Below are positions 55,238-63,909 of a stretch of DNA of 64,000 bases, in pieces. A program made the translations under genes and the position numbers. The DNA comes from Aquabacterium sp. GTDB taxonomy: Bacteria > Pseudomonadota > Gammaproteobacteria > Burkholderiales > Burkholderiaceae_C. Within the stretch, counting starts at the first letter, position 1, and every line of letters begins with the position of its first letter. The notes below the pieces were generated by a model, which did not search any database, was not told where the DNA came from, and saw only the letters and a program-made list of their open reading frames with translations. The stretch spans positions 17,724-81,723 of the forward strand of contig NZ_JAUSAR010000113.1 in NCBI RefSeq assembly GCF_030652515.1, given 5' to 3'.

Positions 55238-56176
55238 TCAGCCTTCCGACCAGACCAGCGGCCACCCCTTCTCATGCAGGCGCCCTTGCGTGATGCGGAT
55301 GCGCAGCAAGCGCAGTGCGCCCGCATGCTCGGCCTGCTCCGGGCTGTCGTGATCGACGTGGGCCCAGCCTTGCAACCACAACAGCGCGCCACTGGCAAAG
55401 TCGATGAACAGCAGGCCCACTTTGGGGTTGCTCACGATGTTGCCCAGGGTGTTGAACATGAAGTTGCCGGTGTAGTCGGGCACGGTCAAGCAGGTGCCCT
55501 CGGCTTCTTCGTGCACCTTGACGAAACCCGGCGGGCCGCCTCGGTGCGACACGTCCACCCCTTCACTGCTGGCCATGTCGCCGTCGCCCGCGTGCAGCGA
55601 CGCCGAGGCGATGAAAAAGGTATCGGATTGTTGAATGATGGCCATGGCCTGCGGCGACACGTGTGGGCCTTCATCACGCACTTGTGGTGGCTCCTTGGGC
55701 AAGCCATCGCCACCCATCCACACCGCGCGGCGCGGCTGGATGTACTTGGGGCAATTGCCAAAGCTCTGCCGCACGGCCACCAAGGCCCCCGACTCATCCA
55801 CCTGGGTCAACACACCGTTCATCCGATTGCGCCGACGCGTGTGCGGCTGGATACCCAGCAAACCCAATGGCGCCCCAGCGTGCCAACTCGGCGCCAGAGG
55901 ATCGTGGGCCAGCAGTCCGGCATTCAAGCGCAGTACCTGCGGATCGGGCGAATCCATGAACCCCGGCGGGCCGGCCATCACGGTGGCCCATGGGCGCCTC
56001 TGCCCATCCAGCGCCCCGATCACGATGAAAGGCAAGGCCGCAAAGAACTCGCGGTGCTGATCAGGCATGTGGTCCCGGATCATCTGGCGCCCACGCATCT
56101 CCATCGCCTCGCGAACGCCCACCAGGCTTTGCATGGCTTGCTCGCCAGCATGAAAGGGCGAAGGGCTGGCGTTCAT
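55238..56176 (-). CDS. pyridoxamine 5'-phosphate oxidase-like FMN-binding protein
   Basis: This 312-residue protein resembles the PNPOx-like split-barrel group: REFFAALPFIVIGALDGQRR, WATVMAGPPGFMDSPD, GVLTQVDESGALVAVRQSFG with NCPKYIQPR, and FMFNTLGNIVSNPKVGLLFI. The NCPKYIQ stretch is typical of this family. It probably binds flavin and reduces small molecules; the substrate is unknown. The start overlaps the GST stop by four bases (ATGA), so the two are co-translated. Confidence 0.85.
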   Translation of the reverse strand: MNASPSPFHAGEQAMQSLVGVREAMEMRGRQMIRDHMPDQHREFFAALPFIVIGALDGQRRPWATVMAGPPGFMDSPDPQVLRLNAGLLAHDPLAPSWHAGAPLGLLGIQPHTRRRNRMNGVLTQVDESGALVAVRQSFGNCPKYIQPRRAVWMGGDGLPKEPPQVRDEGPHVSPQAMAIIQQSDTFFIASASLHAGDGDMASSEGVDVSHRGGPPGFVKVHEEAEGTCLTVPDYTGNFMFNTLGNIVSNPKVGLLFIDFASGALLWLQGWAHVDHDSPEQAEHAGALRLLRIRITQGRLHEKGWPLVWSEG

Positions 56177-56796
56177 GCCGGCTTCTTGAAAGGCTGGGTT
56201 GACGGCATGGGCACGAAACCTGGCAAGGCCTCCAGCTCGGACAACCAGCGCCGCACGTGCGGGTACGCCTCCAGCGGAATGCCGCCTTCGGGCGCGCGCA
56301 CCGTGTAGCTGTACAAGGCGATGTCGGCCACGGTGGGGTGCTGCGACGAGGCCAGAAAACGTTGACCAGCCAGGTGCTGGTCCATCACGCGCAGCAGTTG
56401 CACCGCCGTGTCGATCACCGCTTGGTCGGGCGTGCCGCCGGTCAGGCAGATCCAGCGCGCGCGGGCCGCGCCTTGTGCCAACTGCCCTGCCGCCACGCTC
56501 AGCCAATGCTGCACCCGGGCGATCTGCGCTGGCGACTCGGGCCACCATTGCCGCGACGGATCGTGTTTCAAAGCCAGGTAGATGTTGATGGCATTGCTGT
56601 CGGACAAGGTCACGTCGCCATCCTCCAGCACTGGCACCTGGCCAAACGCGTTCAGGGCCAGGAATGGCTGGCTTTTGTGCTCGCCTTTGAGCATGTTGAC
56701 CGGCACCGTCTCAAAGGGCAAACCCAGCAGTGACAGGAACAGGCGCACCCGGTGGGCGTGGCCGGACAAGGCAAAGTCATGCAATCGGATCGACAT
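56173..56796 (-). CDS. glutathione S-transferase
   Basis: This 207-residue protein has a thioredoxin-like N-domain (RLHDFALSGHAHRVRLFLSL, GQVPVLEDGDVTLSDSNAI with the cis-Pro and the SNAI segment) and an all-helical C-domain with PTVADIALYSYT. It conjugates glutathione to electrophiles. AAGGA precedes ATG 56796 by nine bases. It is divergent from a LysR gene, which probably regulates it, and is co-directional with the flavoprotein gene. Confidence 0.9.
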   Translation of the reverse strand: MSIRLHDFALSGHAHRVRLFLSLLGLPFETVPVNMLKGEHKSQPFLALNAFGQVPVLEDGDVTLSDSNAINIYLALKHDPSRQWWPESPAQIARVQHWLSVAAGQLAQGAARARWICLTGGTPDQAVIDTAVQLLRVMDQHLAGQRFLASSQHPTVADIALYSYTVRAPEGGIPLEAYPHVRRWLSELEALPGFVPMPSTQPFKKPA

Positions 56797-56877
56797 GGTG
56801 AAGGTTCCTTGGTTGAACAGTGCCCTCACCTTATTCCCACCAGATAACGTTGTGAATCCTCATGTGTAGAAAATCAT

Positions 56878-56899
56878 CATTGCAAGTTGCGCAACAATG
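56878..56899. promoter_or_regulatory. dyad upstream of lysR, possible autoregulatory site
   Basis: GTTGCGCAAC is a perfect 10-bp palindrome nested in a longer CATTG...CAATG inverted repeat, 6 bases before the LysR start and in the 108-base divergent gap shared with the GST gene. This is a typical place for a LysR autoregulatory site, but no experiment supports it. Confidence 0.35.
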
Positions 56900-56904
56900 A
56901 GGCC

Positions 56905-57846
56905 ATGGACCAGCTTGAATCAATGCGGGTGTTCGTCGCCGTGGCCGATGCCCAGAGTTTCGCCAGCGCCGCCCGTTGGCTGAAATGTTCGCCCGCGGCC
57001 GTGACCCGCGCGGTGGCCGCCCTGGAGGCCCACCTCGGCGCGCGCCTGCTGCACCGGACCACCCGCAGCCTGCGCCTGAGCGAAGCCGGCGAGCGCTACC
57101 TGGCCGACTGCCGCCGCATCCTGGGCCAATTGAACGAGGCCGATGCCGTGGCCAGCGGCGCGCACGTCGAACCCCAGGGCTACCTCACAGTGACGGCCCC
57201 GGTGTTGTTCGGGCGCATCCACATCGCGCCGCTGATGCTGGACTTCCTCAAGGCACACCCGCGTGTGCAGGCCAAGGCCTTTTTCGTGGACCGCGTGGTG
57301 CACCTGATCGACGAAGGCATGGACGTGGCCTTGCGCATCGCGCACCTGCCCGACTCCTCCCTCAGCGCCGTCAAGGTCGGGAGCGTGCGGCGTGTGGTGG
57401 TCGCCTCGCCCGATTACCTGGCACAGCATGGTGAGCCCATGTCCCCCGATGAACTCGGCCAGCACGACGCCATCGGCACCTCGACCTCCGGCGGGCCCTT
57501 CACGCCCTGGCAGTTCGCCCGCCCCGATGACCCCAAGCGCGAGTTGCACCCGGCGCCCTCACCCCGCGTGCAATGCACGGTCAACAGCAGCGAGGTCGGC
57601 ATCCTGGCCGCACGGGCCGGTCATGGGCTGGCGCGGGCCATCTCCTACCAGGTGGCCGAGCATGTGGCCTCAGGCCATCTGCGCATCGTGCTGGCGGCTT
57701 ATGAACCAGCCCCCGTGCCGGTGCATCTGGTGCACCCCGAAGGCCGGCATGCCGCCGCCAAGGTGCGCGCTTTCGTTGACTTCGCGGTGGCGCGCTTGCG
57801 TGCCCACCCTGCGCTCAACGAGTTTGATCCGACCCGTTCACTGTGA
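56905..57846 (+). CDS. LysR family transcriptional regulator
   Basis: This 313-residue protein starts MDQLESMRVFVAVADAQSFA with the winged helix-turn-helix (AARWLKCSPAAVTRAVAALE, then LGARLLHRTTRSLRLSEAG), followed by a substrate-binding-like effector domain with GYLTVTAPVLFGRIHIAPLM. ATG 56905 is preferred to the TTG 56887. It is divergent from the GST-PNPOx operon, which it likely controls. Its 3' end overlaps the convergent EcsC gene by 32 bases. Confidence 0.9.
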   Translation: MDQLESMRVFVAVADAQSFASAARWLKCSPAAVTRAVAALEAHLGARLLHRTTRSLRLSEAGERYLADCRRILGQLNEADAVASGAHVEPQGYLTVTAPVLFGRIHIAPLMLDFLKAHPRVQAKAFFVDRVVHLIDEGMDVALRIAHLPDSSLSAVKVGSVRRVVVASPDYLAQHGEPMSPDELGQHDAIGTSTSGGPFTPWQFARPDDPKRELHPAPSPRVQCTVNSSEVGILAARAGHGLARAISYQVAEHVASGHLRIVLAAYEPAPVPVHLVHPEGRHAAAKVRAFVDFAVARLRAHPALNEFDPTRSL

Positions 57847-58621
57847 TACCGGCATAGGCCACCCGGACTTCTTCAACACCGTGCACGCGCTCCAACCTTC
57901 GCACGATGAAATGCCCGCGCGCCATGCACTGAAAGTGCTCCATGAACAAGGTGTTGATCACCGCGCCGCCCACGGCCCCGACGATGGGCACGGCCTGGGC
58001 CATCACCTTCTCGGACACGTTCACTGAAAAGCGCGATGCCACTTGCGCGATGAGCTGAACCAGCGCCGTTCCCTTGCGCTGAACCAAACCTTTCTGCGCC
58101 ACCTGTCGGGCAGCCTCAGACACCGCCTGCGCCATGGCCGCGCGGGCCGCAAAGTAGCCGGTCTCTGCCGCATCGTCCTGGGCAGATCGGCCCCCCAACG
58201 CCAGCACCTGCACGCACGCCAGTTGGGACTCGGGCGTGCTCAGATCCTCTCCCTCGCTGCGCGCCACATCCGCGATCGAGCGCAACATGATCGTCGTGGA
58301 CACCGGCAATTCGATCAACAAGGTGGACAGGCCAAACGCACCACCCACCGCGCCACTGGCCCCCACCGCCAGCTTGTGCCAGCCGTTGGACGAGTGGCTG
58401 GCGGGCAGGCTGTTCATGGTGCTCAAAGCCACGTCCATGGCCTTGGCAATGGCCTTGCTGGCAGCCTCGTTGATCACGGTGCCCCACTTTTTAGGCAGCA
58501 TGCCAAAACCCCTCTCAAGCGGCGTGCCCAGCACATCACTGATCCTGGCCACCAGGCCGGGGTTTTCAAGCAGCGCCTTGGCTTGGCGAAGGTCGCCCAT
58601 GTCGGCAGATGAAAATGGCAT
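57815..58621 (-). CDS. EcsC family protein
   Basis: This 268-residue protein resembles EcsC: ERGFGMLPKKWGTVINEAAS, AVGASGAVGGAFGLSTLLIE and LPVSTTIMLRSIADVARSEG, then GYFAARAAMAQAVSEAAR and IVGAVGGAVINTLFMEHFQ. The family is membrane-associated and of unknown molecular function. AAAGGA precedes the start. The gene converges with lysR and is divergent from the DUF2845 gene. Confidence 0.82.
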   Translation of the reverse strand: MPFSSADMGDLRQAKALLENPGLVARISDVLGTPLERGFGMLPKKWGTVINEAASKAIAKAMDVALSTMNSLPASHSSNGWHKLAVGASGAVGGAFGLSTLLIELPVSTTIMLRSIADVARSEGEDLSTPESQLACVQVLALGGRSAQDDAAETGYFAARAAMAQAVSEAARQVAQKGLVQRKGTALVQLIAQVASRFSVNVSEKVMAQAVPIVGAVGGAVINTLFMEHFQCMARGHFIVRRLERVHGVEEVRVAYAGITVNGSDQTR

Positions 58622-58713
58622 GTTGTGGTCCTTTGTTTGACCTCTCGGTAGCAATTGGTGCGCCCACGCGTGGCCACCTGCGGGCGCCGCCTAAAAAAGG
58701 TATTCTGAGGGCC

Positions 58714-59073
58714 ATGCGTGAACCACGTGCCCACCACCGCCTTGTTCTGATGGCGGCCGCCATCGCGGCCCTGCATGGCGCGTCCGCCAACGCAGAGTCC
58801 TTGCGCTGCCATGGCAACATCGCCTCCGAAGGCGACTCACGCCTGTCCGTGTTGCACAAATGCGGCCAACCCATGCTCACCGACAGCTTCTGTGCACCGG
58901 TGTATTACGCCCCCTCCCTGATGCCCGTGCCCCAGCCATTTGCCAGTGTGGTGGCCCCGTGCCAACAGGTCGAGGAATGGCTGTACGACCGGGGCGAAGG
59001 TAACCTCATGGCCACCGTGCGGTTCAAGTCGGGGGTGGTTCAGTCCATCACCTACGGCCGAGCCCCCAAATGA
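58714..59073 (+). CDS. DUF2845 domain exported protein
   Basis: This 119-residue protein has a signal peptide (about residues 1-28, ending SANA) and a small domain with LRCHGNIASEGDSRLSVLHK, CGQPMLTDSF, and EEWLYDRGEGNLMATVRF, the DUF2845 pattern. Several Cys residues suggest disulphides in the periplasm. Function is unknown. TGAGGG lies close upstream of ATG 58714. It converges with the monooxygenase gene. Confidence 0.8.
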   Translation: MREPRAHHRLVLMAAAIAALHGASANAESLRCHGNIASEGDSRLSVLHKCGQPMLTDSFCAPVYYAPSLMPVPQPFASVVAPCQQVEEWLYDRGEGNLMATVRFKSGVVQSITYGRAPK

Positions 59074-59080
59074 CCCAGGA

Positions 59081-60559
59081 TCAACGCTTGACCTGGTAGC
59101 TGGCCTGGTCAAAGCTTTTCAGCTGGCTGCGAAAGCGGAAGGTGAAGGTGGGCCACAGCGTGTTGTTGCGGCCATTCTCACTGAGGTACCAGCTCTTGCA
59201 ACCACCGTTGTTCCACACGGTGCCCACCAGCATGCTTTGCACCTTGTCGTTGTATTGCTTGAGCACTTCAGGCCGCACATCCACGCTGCCCAGCTTCTGG
59301 TCGCGCATGGTCTTGATCGCATCGACCACATAACGCGCCTGCGATTCGATCACGTAGATGATGGACGTGTGCCCCACGCCCGTGTTGGGCCCCACCATCA
59401 TGAACAGGTTGGGAAAGCCGCTGATGGTGGTGCCGCGGTAGGCCTCGACGCCCGATTGCCAGACATCGGCCAGATCACGCCCTGCAGTCCCGATGAAAGT
59501 GCCCTTGGGTGCCAATTCCTGAATCTTGAAACCTGTGCCGAAGATGATGGCGTCCACCTCGCGCTCGGTGCCATCCTTGGTGACGACACGCTTGCCGCGC
59601 ACTTCCTGGATGCCATCGGTGACCAGGTTGACGTTCGGGCGGGCCACGGCCTGGTAGTAGTCATTGGACAGCAGCACACGCTTGCAGCCGGCACGGTAAT
59701 TGGGTGTCAGTTGCTGGCGCTTGACCGGGTCTTTCACGTGACGGTGAATGTGCGCCTTGGCCAGCCATTCGACCGCCGCCATGACCTTGGGAAAGGTGGT
59801 AAAGCCCAGCACATAGCATTCGCGCAGACCATAGACACACGCGCGGTAGATTTTTTGGGTGAAGGGCAAGGCGCGGAACATGGACTTCTCCCAGCCACGC
59901 ACCGGGCCGTCGGCCTTGGGCAGCACCCAAGGCGGCGTGCGTTGAAAGTAATGCAACTCGCTCACCTTGCCCACGATCTGCGGCACGAACTGGATGGCGC
60001 TGGCACCAGTGCCAATCACGGCCACGCGCTTGCCACGCAGGTCAAAATCATGGTTCCAGGTGGCCGAGTGGAAGGACTCGCCTTCAAACTGGTCCAGCCC
60101 AGGGATGTTGGGGTACGACGGGTTGCTCAATCCACCCATGCCCGAGACCACCACGCTGCCCTCAAAGACGCGGCCGTCCTTCGCGGTCACCGTCCAGCGC
60201 TTGGTCGCCTCGTCGTAGCGGCACTCCTGCACATCGGCCTTCAGGCGCACGTGCGGCGTCAAACCATACTTGCGCGCCACATGCCGCTGGTACTCGAACA
60301 GCTCGGGCTGGGTCGGGAAGGAGCGCGACCACTCCGGGTTGGGCTCGAACGAGAAGGAATACAGCGTTGAAGGCACGTCGCAAGCCGCGCCCGGATAGTG
60401 GTTGTCGCGCCAGGTGCCACCCACGTCATCGCCCCGCTCCAGCAGCACAAAATCTTCAATGCCCGCCTTTTTGAGCTGCACGCCCATGCACAGGCCGGAA
60501 AAGCCAGTGCCAATGATCAGGATCGAGGTTTTTTCGGTGGAAGCGTTGGTGGCTGACAT
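59081..60559 (-). CDS. flavin-containing Baeyer-Villiger-type monooxygenase
   Basis: This 492-residue enzyme has an FAD-binding GxGxxG motif (ILIIGTGFSGLCMGVQLKKA), the BVMO fingerprint FEGESFHSATWNHD, a second nucleotide-binding motif VAVIGTGASAIQFVPQI, and the FGTGFKIQE and NTGVGHTSIIY segments. It would oxidise a ketone or related carbonyl with NADPH and O2; the substrate is unknown. The start 60559 (MSATNAS) is the best ATG. Just upstream are a sigma-70-like promoter and an inverted repeat that could bind a repressor. Confidence 0.9.
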   Translation of the reverse strand: MSATNASTEKTSILIIGTGFSGLCMGVQLKKAGIEDFVLLERGDDVGGTWRDNHYPGAACDVPSTLYSFSFEPNPEWSRSFPTQPELFEYQRHVARKYGLTPHVRLKADVQECRYDEATKRWTVTAKDGRVFEGSVVVSGMGGLSNPSYPNIPGLDQFEGESFHSATWNHDFDLRGKRVAVIGTGASAIQFVPQIVGKVSELHYFQRTPPWVLPKADGPVRGWEKSMFRALPFTQKIYRACVYGLRECYVLGFTTFPKVMAAVEWLAKAHIHRHVKDPVKRQQLTPNYRAGCKRVLLSNDYYQAVARPNVNLVTDGIQEVRGKRVVTKDGTEREVDAIIFGTGFKIQELAPKGTFIGTAGRDLADVWQSGVEAYRGTTISGFPNLFMMVGPNTGVGHTSIIYVIESQARYVVDAIKTMRDQKLGSVDVRPEVLKQYNDKVQSMLVGTVWNNGGCKSWYLSENGRNNTLWPTFTFRFRSQLKSFDQASYQVKR

Positions 60560-60597
60560 GGTGCGATTCAGGGTCAAAGTGCGAGTGTCTGGCCTGC

Positions 60598-60626
60598 ACT
60601 TTAATAGTGACAACAATCATTGTCAA
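60598..60626 (-). promoter_or_regulatory. promoter and operator-like repeat before the monooxygenase gene
   Basis: On the minus strand TTGACA (60626-60621) and TAAAGT (60603-60598) are spaced by 17 bases. TGACAACAATCATTGTCA (plus, 60608-60625), an inverted repeat TGACAA-N6-TTGTCA, overlaps the -35 element and spacer, a common repressor site. It also overlaps the end of norR. Confidence 0.5.
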
Positions 60627-62188
60627 TATATTTGATCACAAACGATGTCAGATATTTCAGGCCTGGACACCCCTAGCCGCACTGCCAAGCGGTGAAAGTT
60701 GCTCCGGTCCATGCCCGCTTCTCGCGCGGCTGCCGCCATGGAACCCGCATGCTTGCCCAGGGCCGCCTCGATCCACCGCCTCTGAAAGGCTTCCGTGGCG
60801 GCACGCAGTCCCTGCCCGTCAACCATCTCCACCGGTGGTGGCAACTCGGCACTTGATGTCTGCGGCTGCGTGCCACCACCGGCCACATCGCCCAAGTTGA
60901 GGTGCCCCGGGTCAATGGCCACCCACCTCGCGCTGCGCCCCTGCTCCGACAAGGCACGCAGCGCGGCCCGGTTGATCAGGTGCTCCAACTCGCGCACATT
61001 GCCAGGCCAGTCATGCGCCAGCAAAGCCGCCTTGGCCAGCGGCGACAAGCGCAGATTGCGCGCGCCCAAACGGTGCTGGTTCTCTTCCAGAAATCCACCA
61101 GCCAAGGTCAACACATCGCGGCCACGCTCTCGCAGTGGCGGCACGTGCAAGGGGTACACCGACAAACGGTGGTACAGGTCGGCGCGAAAACGCCCCTGCG
61201 CCACCTCCTGCTTCAGATCGCGGTTGGTCGCGGCCAACACCCGCACATCGACCCGCAAGGCCTTGTCGCTGCCCGGACGTTGCAGCTCCCCACTTTGAAG
61301 CACGCGCAGCAGCTTGGCCTGCACCGAGGGCGACAGCTCGCCCACCTCGTCCAGGAACAAGGTCCCGCCATCGGCCAACTCGAACTTGCCCACCCGGTCC
61401 TGCACCGCCCCGGTGAAAGCGCCCCGCTTGTGGCCGAACAGCTCGCTGTCGGCCAAGGTGTCGGGCAAGGCCGCGCAATTGAGCTGGATGAGGGGGCGAT
61501 CTCGCCGCGCGGACTGCGCGTGCAGTTGCTGCGCCACCAGCTCCTTGCCCACCCCGGTCTCGCCCAGGATCAACACCGTCAGGTCTGACGACGCGACGAT
61601 GTTGATTTCACCCACCAACTGCTGCAGCGATGCGCTGTGGCCCAACAGGCGCCGTGGCTGTTGGCCGGTTTGCAGCAAGGCCCGCGACACGGCCTGCTCG
61701 CGCTCGGCCCGTTCGGCCAATGCTCCAATGGTGTTCTGCTTTTCGATGCCGTCTTCCAGCAAGGCTGTCAAAGCCCGAAGCTGTTCGGGCGAGACGCCCG
61801 CCAGGGCCCCTGGGGTCAGCGCGTCCAGGGTGATCAGCCCCCACAGGCGGCCGCCCACCATCAGAGGGGCGCCCATGCAGTCGTGCACCGGCAGGATGTC
61901 CGGGTGGCCGGCCACCAGACCATCGTAGGGATCGGGCAAGTTGCAATCGGAGGGGAAACGCAGCCCCTGCCCGCTGGAGAGCAACTGCGCCAACCTGGGA
62001 TGCTGGGCCACGGCGAAACGCCGACCCAGGGTGTCGTCGCTCAAACCATCGATGGCCACGGGCACCAGCACATCGTGCTCCAGCCGCAGCAAGGCGACGG
62101 CATCGCACTGCACCAACGCCCGCGCGGCAGAAAGAAGCCTCTGATATGGTGCCAGCACACCCTCATTAGTCAATTCGACAACATCCAT
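60623..62188 (-). CDS. norR: nitric oxide-sensing sigma-54 activator NorR
   Basis: This 521-residue regulator has an N-terminal GAF domain with conserved PDPYDGL and HDCMG segments (the Cys104 region corresponds to the iron-ligand area of E. coli NorR), an AAA+ domain with Walker A GETGVGKE, the GAFTGA loop (256-261), and a Fis-type helix-turn-helix at the end ([20 protein letters not shown]). It senses NO through a non-haem iron and activates sigma-54 promoters. It is divergent from hmp, and three candidate binding sites lie between and over the start. Confidence 0.94.
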   Translation of the reverse strand: MDVVELTNEGVLAPYQRLLSAARALVQCDAVALLRLEHDVLVPVAIDGLSDDTLGRRFAVAQHPRLAQLLSSGQGLRFPSDCNLPDPYDGLVAGHPDILPVHDCMGAPLMVGGRLWGLITLDALTPGALAGVSPEQLRALTALLEDGIEKQNTIGALAERAEREQAVSRALLQTGQQPRRLLGHSASLQQLVGEINIVASSDLTVLILGETGVGKELVAQQLHAQSARRDRPLIQLNCAALPDTLADSELFGHKRGAFTGAVQDRVGKFELADGGTLFLDEVGELSPSVQAKLLRVLQSGELQRPGSDKALRVDVRVLAATNRDLKQEVAQGRFRADLYHRLSVYPLHVPPLRERGRDVLTLAGGFLEENQHRLGARNLRLSPLAKAALLAHDWPGNVRELEHLINRAALRALSEQGRSARWVAIDPGHLNLGDVAGGGTQPQTSSAELPPPVEMVDGQGLRAATEAFQRRWIEAALGKHAGSMAAAAREAGMDRSNFHRLAVRLGVSRPEISDIVCDQIY

Positions 62189-62226
62189 GTCATTCAGACA
62201 ACAATCATCATGCTGTCATCTTAACA
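62170..62226. promoter_or_regulatory. three NorR sites (GT-N7-AC)
   Basis: GTCAATTCGAC (62170-62180), GTCATTCAGAC (62190-62200) and GTCATCTTAAC (62216-62226) all fit the GT-N7-AC core of NorR sites; the first two are inverted repeats. A triple array matches the E. coli norR-norV arrangement. The first overlaps the start of norR. Confidence 0.75.
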
Positions 62227-62277
62227 ACACTTGAGCAAAGCCACTTGTGAATCAAGCACTTGCGCGCGGTGCAGGTT

Positions 62278-62293
62278 TGGCACGGTATTTGGA
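62278..62293 (+). promoter_or_regulatory. sigma-54 promoter of hmp
   Basis: TGGCACGGTATTTGGA matches the -24/-12 consensus TGGCAC-N5-TTGC except for one base (TTGG). It lies about 45 bases before the hmp start and 52 bases downstream of the third NorR site, as expected for an enhancer-dependent promoter. Confidence 0.75.
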
Positions 62294-62336
62294 TTGGAGT
62301 GAGGCAGACGTTCAAACCACCCTCAGGAGCCCAACC

Positions 62337-63518
62337 ATGTTTTCTGCCCAAACCATCGCCCTCATCAAGGCCACCGTGCCCGTGCTCAAGCAGCACGGCG
62401 AGGCCATCACCACGCATTTCTACCAGTTGATGCTGCGGGAGCACCCCGAGCTCAAGGCCTTCTTCAACGAGGCGCACCAGGCCCATGGCACGCAAGCGCG
62501 CGCACTGGCGGGCGCCGTGCTGGCCTACGCCGCCAACATCGATCGCCTGGAAGCCCTGGCAGGCGCCCTGCCCCGCATCATCCAGAAGCACGTGTCCTTG
62601 GGCGTCGAGGCCCAGCACTACCCCATCGTGGGCCAGTGCCTGCTGCGCGCCATCAAGGAGGTGCTGGGTGAGGCCGCCACCGACGACATCATCGCCGCCT
62701 GGGGCGAGGCCTACACGGCCCTGGCCAACATCCTGATCGCCGCCGAAGAACAGGTGTACCAGGACAACGCCGCCAAGCTGGGCGGATGGCGTGGCACGCG
62801 CGCCTTCAAGGTCGCGCGCAAAGAGCCTGAGAGCGAGCTGATCACCTCGTTCTACCTGGAGCCCACCAATGGCGGGGCGCTGCCTGCTTTCCAACCCGGC
62901 CAATATCTGACCCTGGTGCTCAAGGTGCACGGACAGGAGATGCGCCGCAACTACTCGCTATCGGATGCGCCGGGCAAGCCCTGGCTGCGCATCAGTGTGA
63001 AGCGCGAAGCTGGCGGGCTGGCCTCCAACTGGTTGCATGATGAAGTGCAAGTGGGGCAGGAACTGCAGGTGCAGGCCCCCAGTGGTGATTTCGTGCTGAG
63101 CGAAGCAACAACGCGCCCGCTGGTGCTCGTCACTGGCGGCGTGGGCATCACGCCCGCCATGAGCATGCTGGAAGCCAATGCGGCGTCCGGTCGCCCCATT
63201 CATTTCATCCACGCGGCCCGCCATGGCGGGGTGCACGCATTTCGTGATCGGGTGGACGAGCTGGCAGCCCAGCACGCCAACGTGCGCGCCACGTATGTGT
63301 ACGAGCAACCTCGTGGTGCAGAGCGCCCCCACACCATCGGTCGGGTGACCCAGGATCTGCTCGGCCAGCACCTGCCCGCCGACCGCGACGTGGACGTCTA
63401 TTTCATCGGCCCCAAGCCCTTCATGCAGGCCATCTACCAGATCGGCCGAGACCTGGGCGTGCAGCCCAGCCAGCTGCGCTACGAGTTTTTTGGGCCCATG
63501 GAAGCCATCACCGCGTGA
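62337..63518 (+). CDS. hmp: flavohaemoprotein, nitric oxide dioxygenase
   Basis: This 393-residue protein has a globin domain with distal Tyr29, Gln53 and proximal His85 (QKHVSLGV), an FAD-binding ferredoxin-reductase domain (RRNYSLSDAPG) and an NAD(P)H-binding end (GGVGITPAMSML, YFIGPKPFMQAI). It turns nitric oxide into nitrate in the cytoplasm. ATG 62337 has AGGAG close upstream; an upstream open frame is not homologous. It is under the NorR/sigma-54 control region seen upstream. Confidence 0.96.
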   Translation: MFSAQTIALIKATVPVLKQHGEAITTHFYQLMLREHPELKAFFNEAHQAHGTQARALAGAVLAYAANIDRLEALAGALPRIIQKHVSLGVEAQHYPIVGQCLLRAIKEVLGEAATDDIIAAWGEAYTALANILIAAEEQVYQDNAAKLGGWRGTRAFKVARKEPESELITSFYLEPTNGGALPAFQPGQYLTLVLKVHGQEMRRNYSLSDAPGKPWLRISVKREAGGLASNWLHDEVQVGQELQVQAPSGDFVLSEATTRPLVLVTGGVGITPAMSMLEANAASGRPIHFIHAARHGGVHAFRDRVDELAAQHANVRATYVYEQPRGAERPHTIGRVTQDLLGQHLPADRDVDVYFIGPKPFMQAIYQIGRDLGVQPSQLRYEFFGPMEAITA

Positions 63519-63602
63519 GCATTCAAGGCGGGCCCGCGGCTGAAAGGGCCGTCCAGTCGTTGGCACAAAGCATGCATCCGGATTTGTCCCGGGAGACATG
63601 TC

Positions 63603-63833
63603 GTGAACAGTCAACGCGAACGGCGCCTAGAGCCCCGCCCACTGCCGAATGCCTTGCCCCGGATTCAGATCACGCGGGTGAATGCCCGCGTGCCCATGAA
63701 CCGTGCAGAACAACGCGTGGCGCTGCTGATCTGGGTGTGCTCGATTTGCATCGCGGTGCTGGCCGCAACCAAGATCTGCGAAATCCTTTATGAGGTTTGC
63801 TTGGCGATTGGCCAGGCCCTGGCCAGGCAGTGA
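63603..63833 (+). CDS. small hypothetical membrane protein
   Basis: This 76-residue protein starts at GTG with GGGAG seven bases upstream. It has a basic N-terminal part (RERRLEPRPLPNALP) and one predicted membrane helix (VALLIWVCSICIAVLAATKI). No family is recognised. It stands between hmp and the tRNA-Ser terminator. The ribosome-binding site and clear amphipathic layout support it, but it could be spurious. Confidence 0.5.
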   Translation: MNSQRERRLEPRPLPNALPRIQITRVNARVPMNRAEQRVALLIWVCSICIAVLAATKICEILYEVCLAIGQALARQ

Positions 63834-63870
63834 GGCGGTGCACCGGCACCAAAGCGCGCCCAAAGAAAAA

Positions 63871-63899
63871 CCCCCTGCAAGTACAAGACTTGCAGGGGG
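63871..63899 (-). terminator. intrinsic terminator of tRNA-Ser
   Basis: A perfect 12-bp stem (CCCCCTGCAAGT with ACTTGCAGGGGG) encloses a 5-base loop. On the minus strand it is followed by TTTTTCTTT, a typical Rho-independent terminator directly downstream of the tRNA gene. Confidence 0.85.
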
Positions 63900-63909
63900 A
63901 TCTCTGTTT

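Noticed and set aside
62170..62336. NsrR-type palindrome for hmp
   Set aside because: No ATGCATTT...AAATGCAT-like sequence is present; the GT-N7-AC array and sigma-54 promoter explain the control better.
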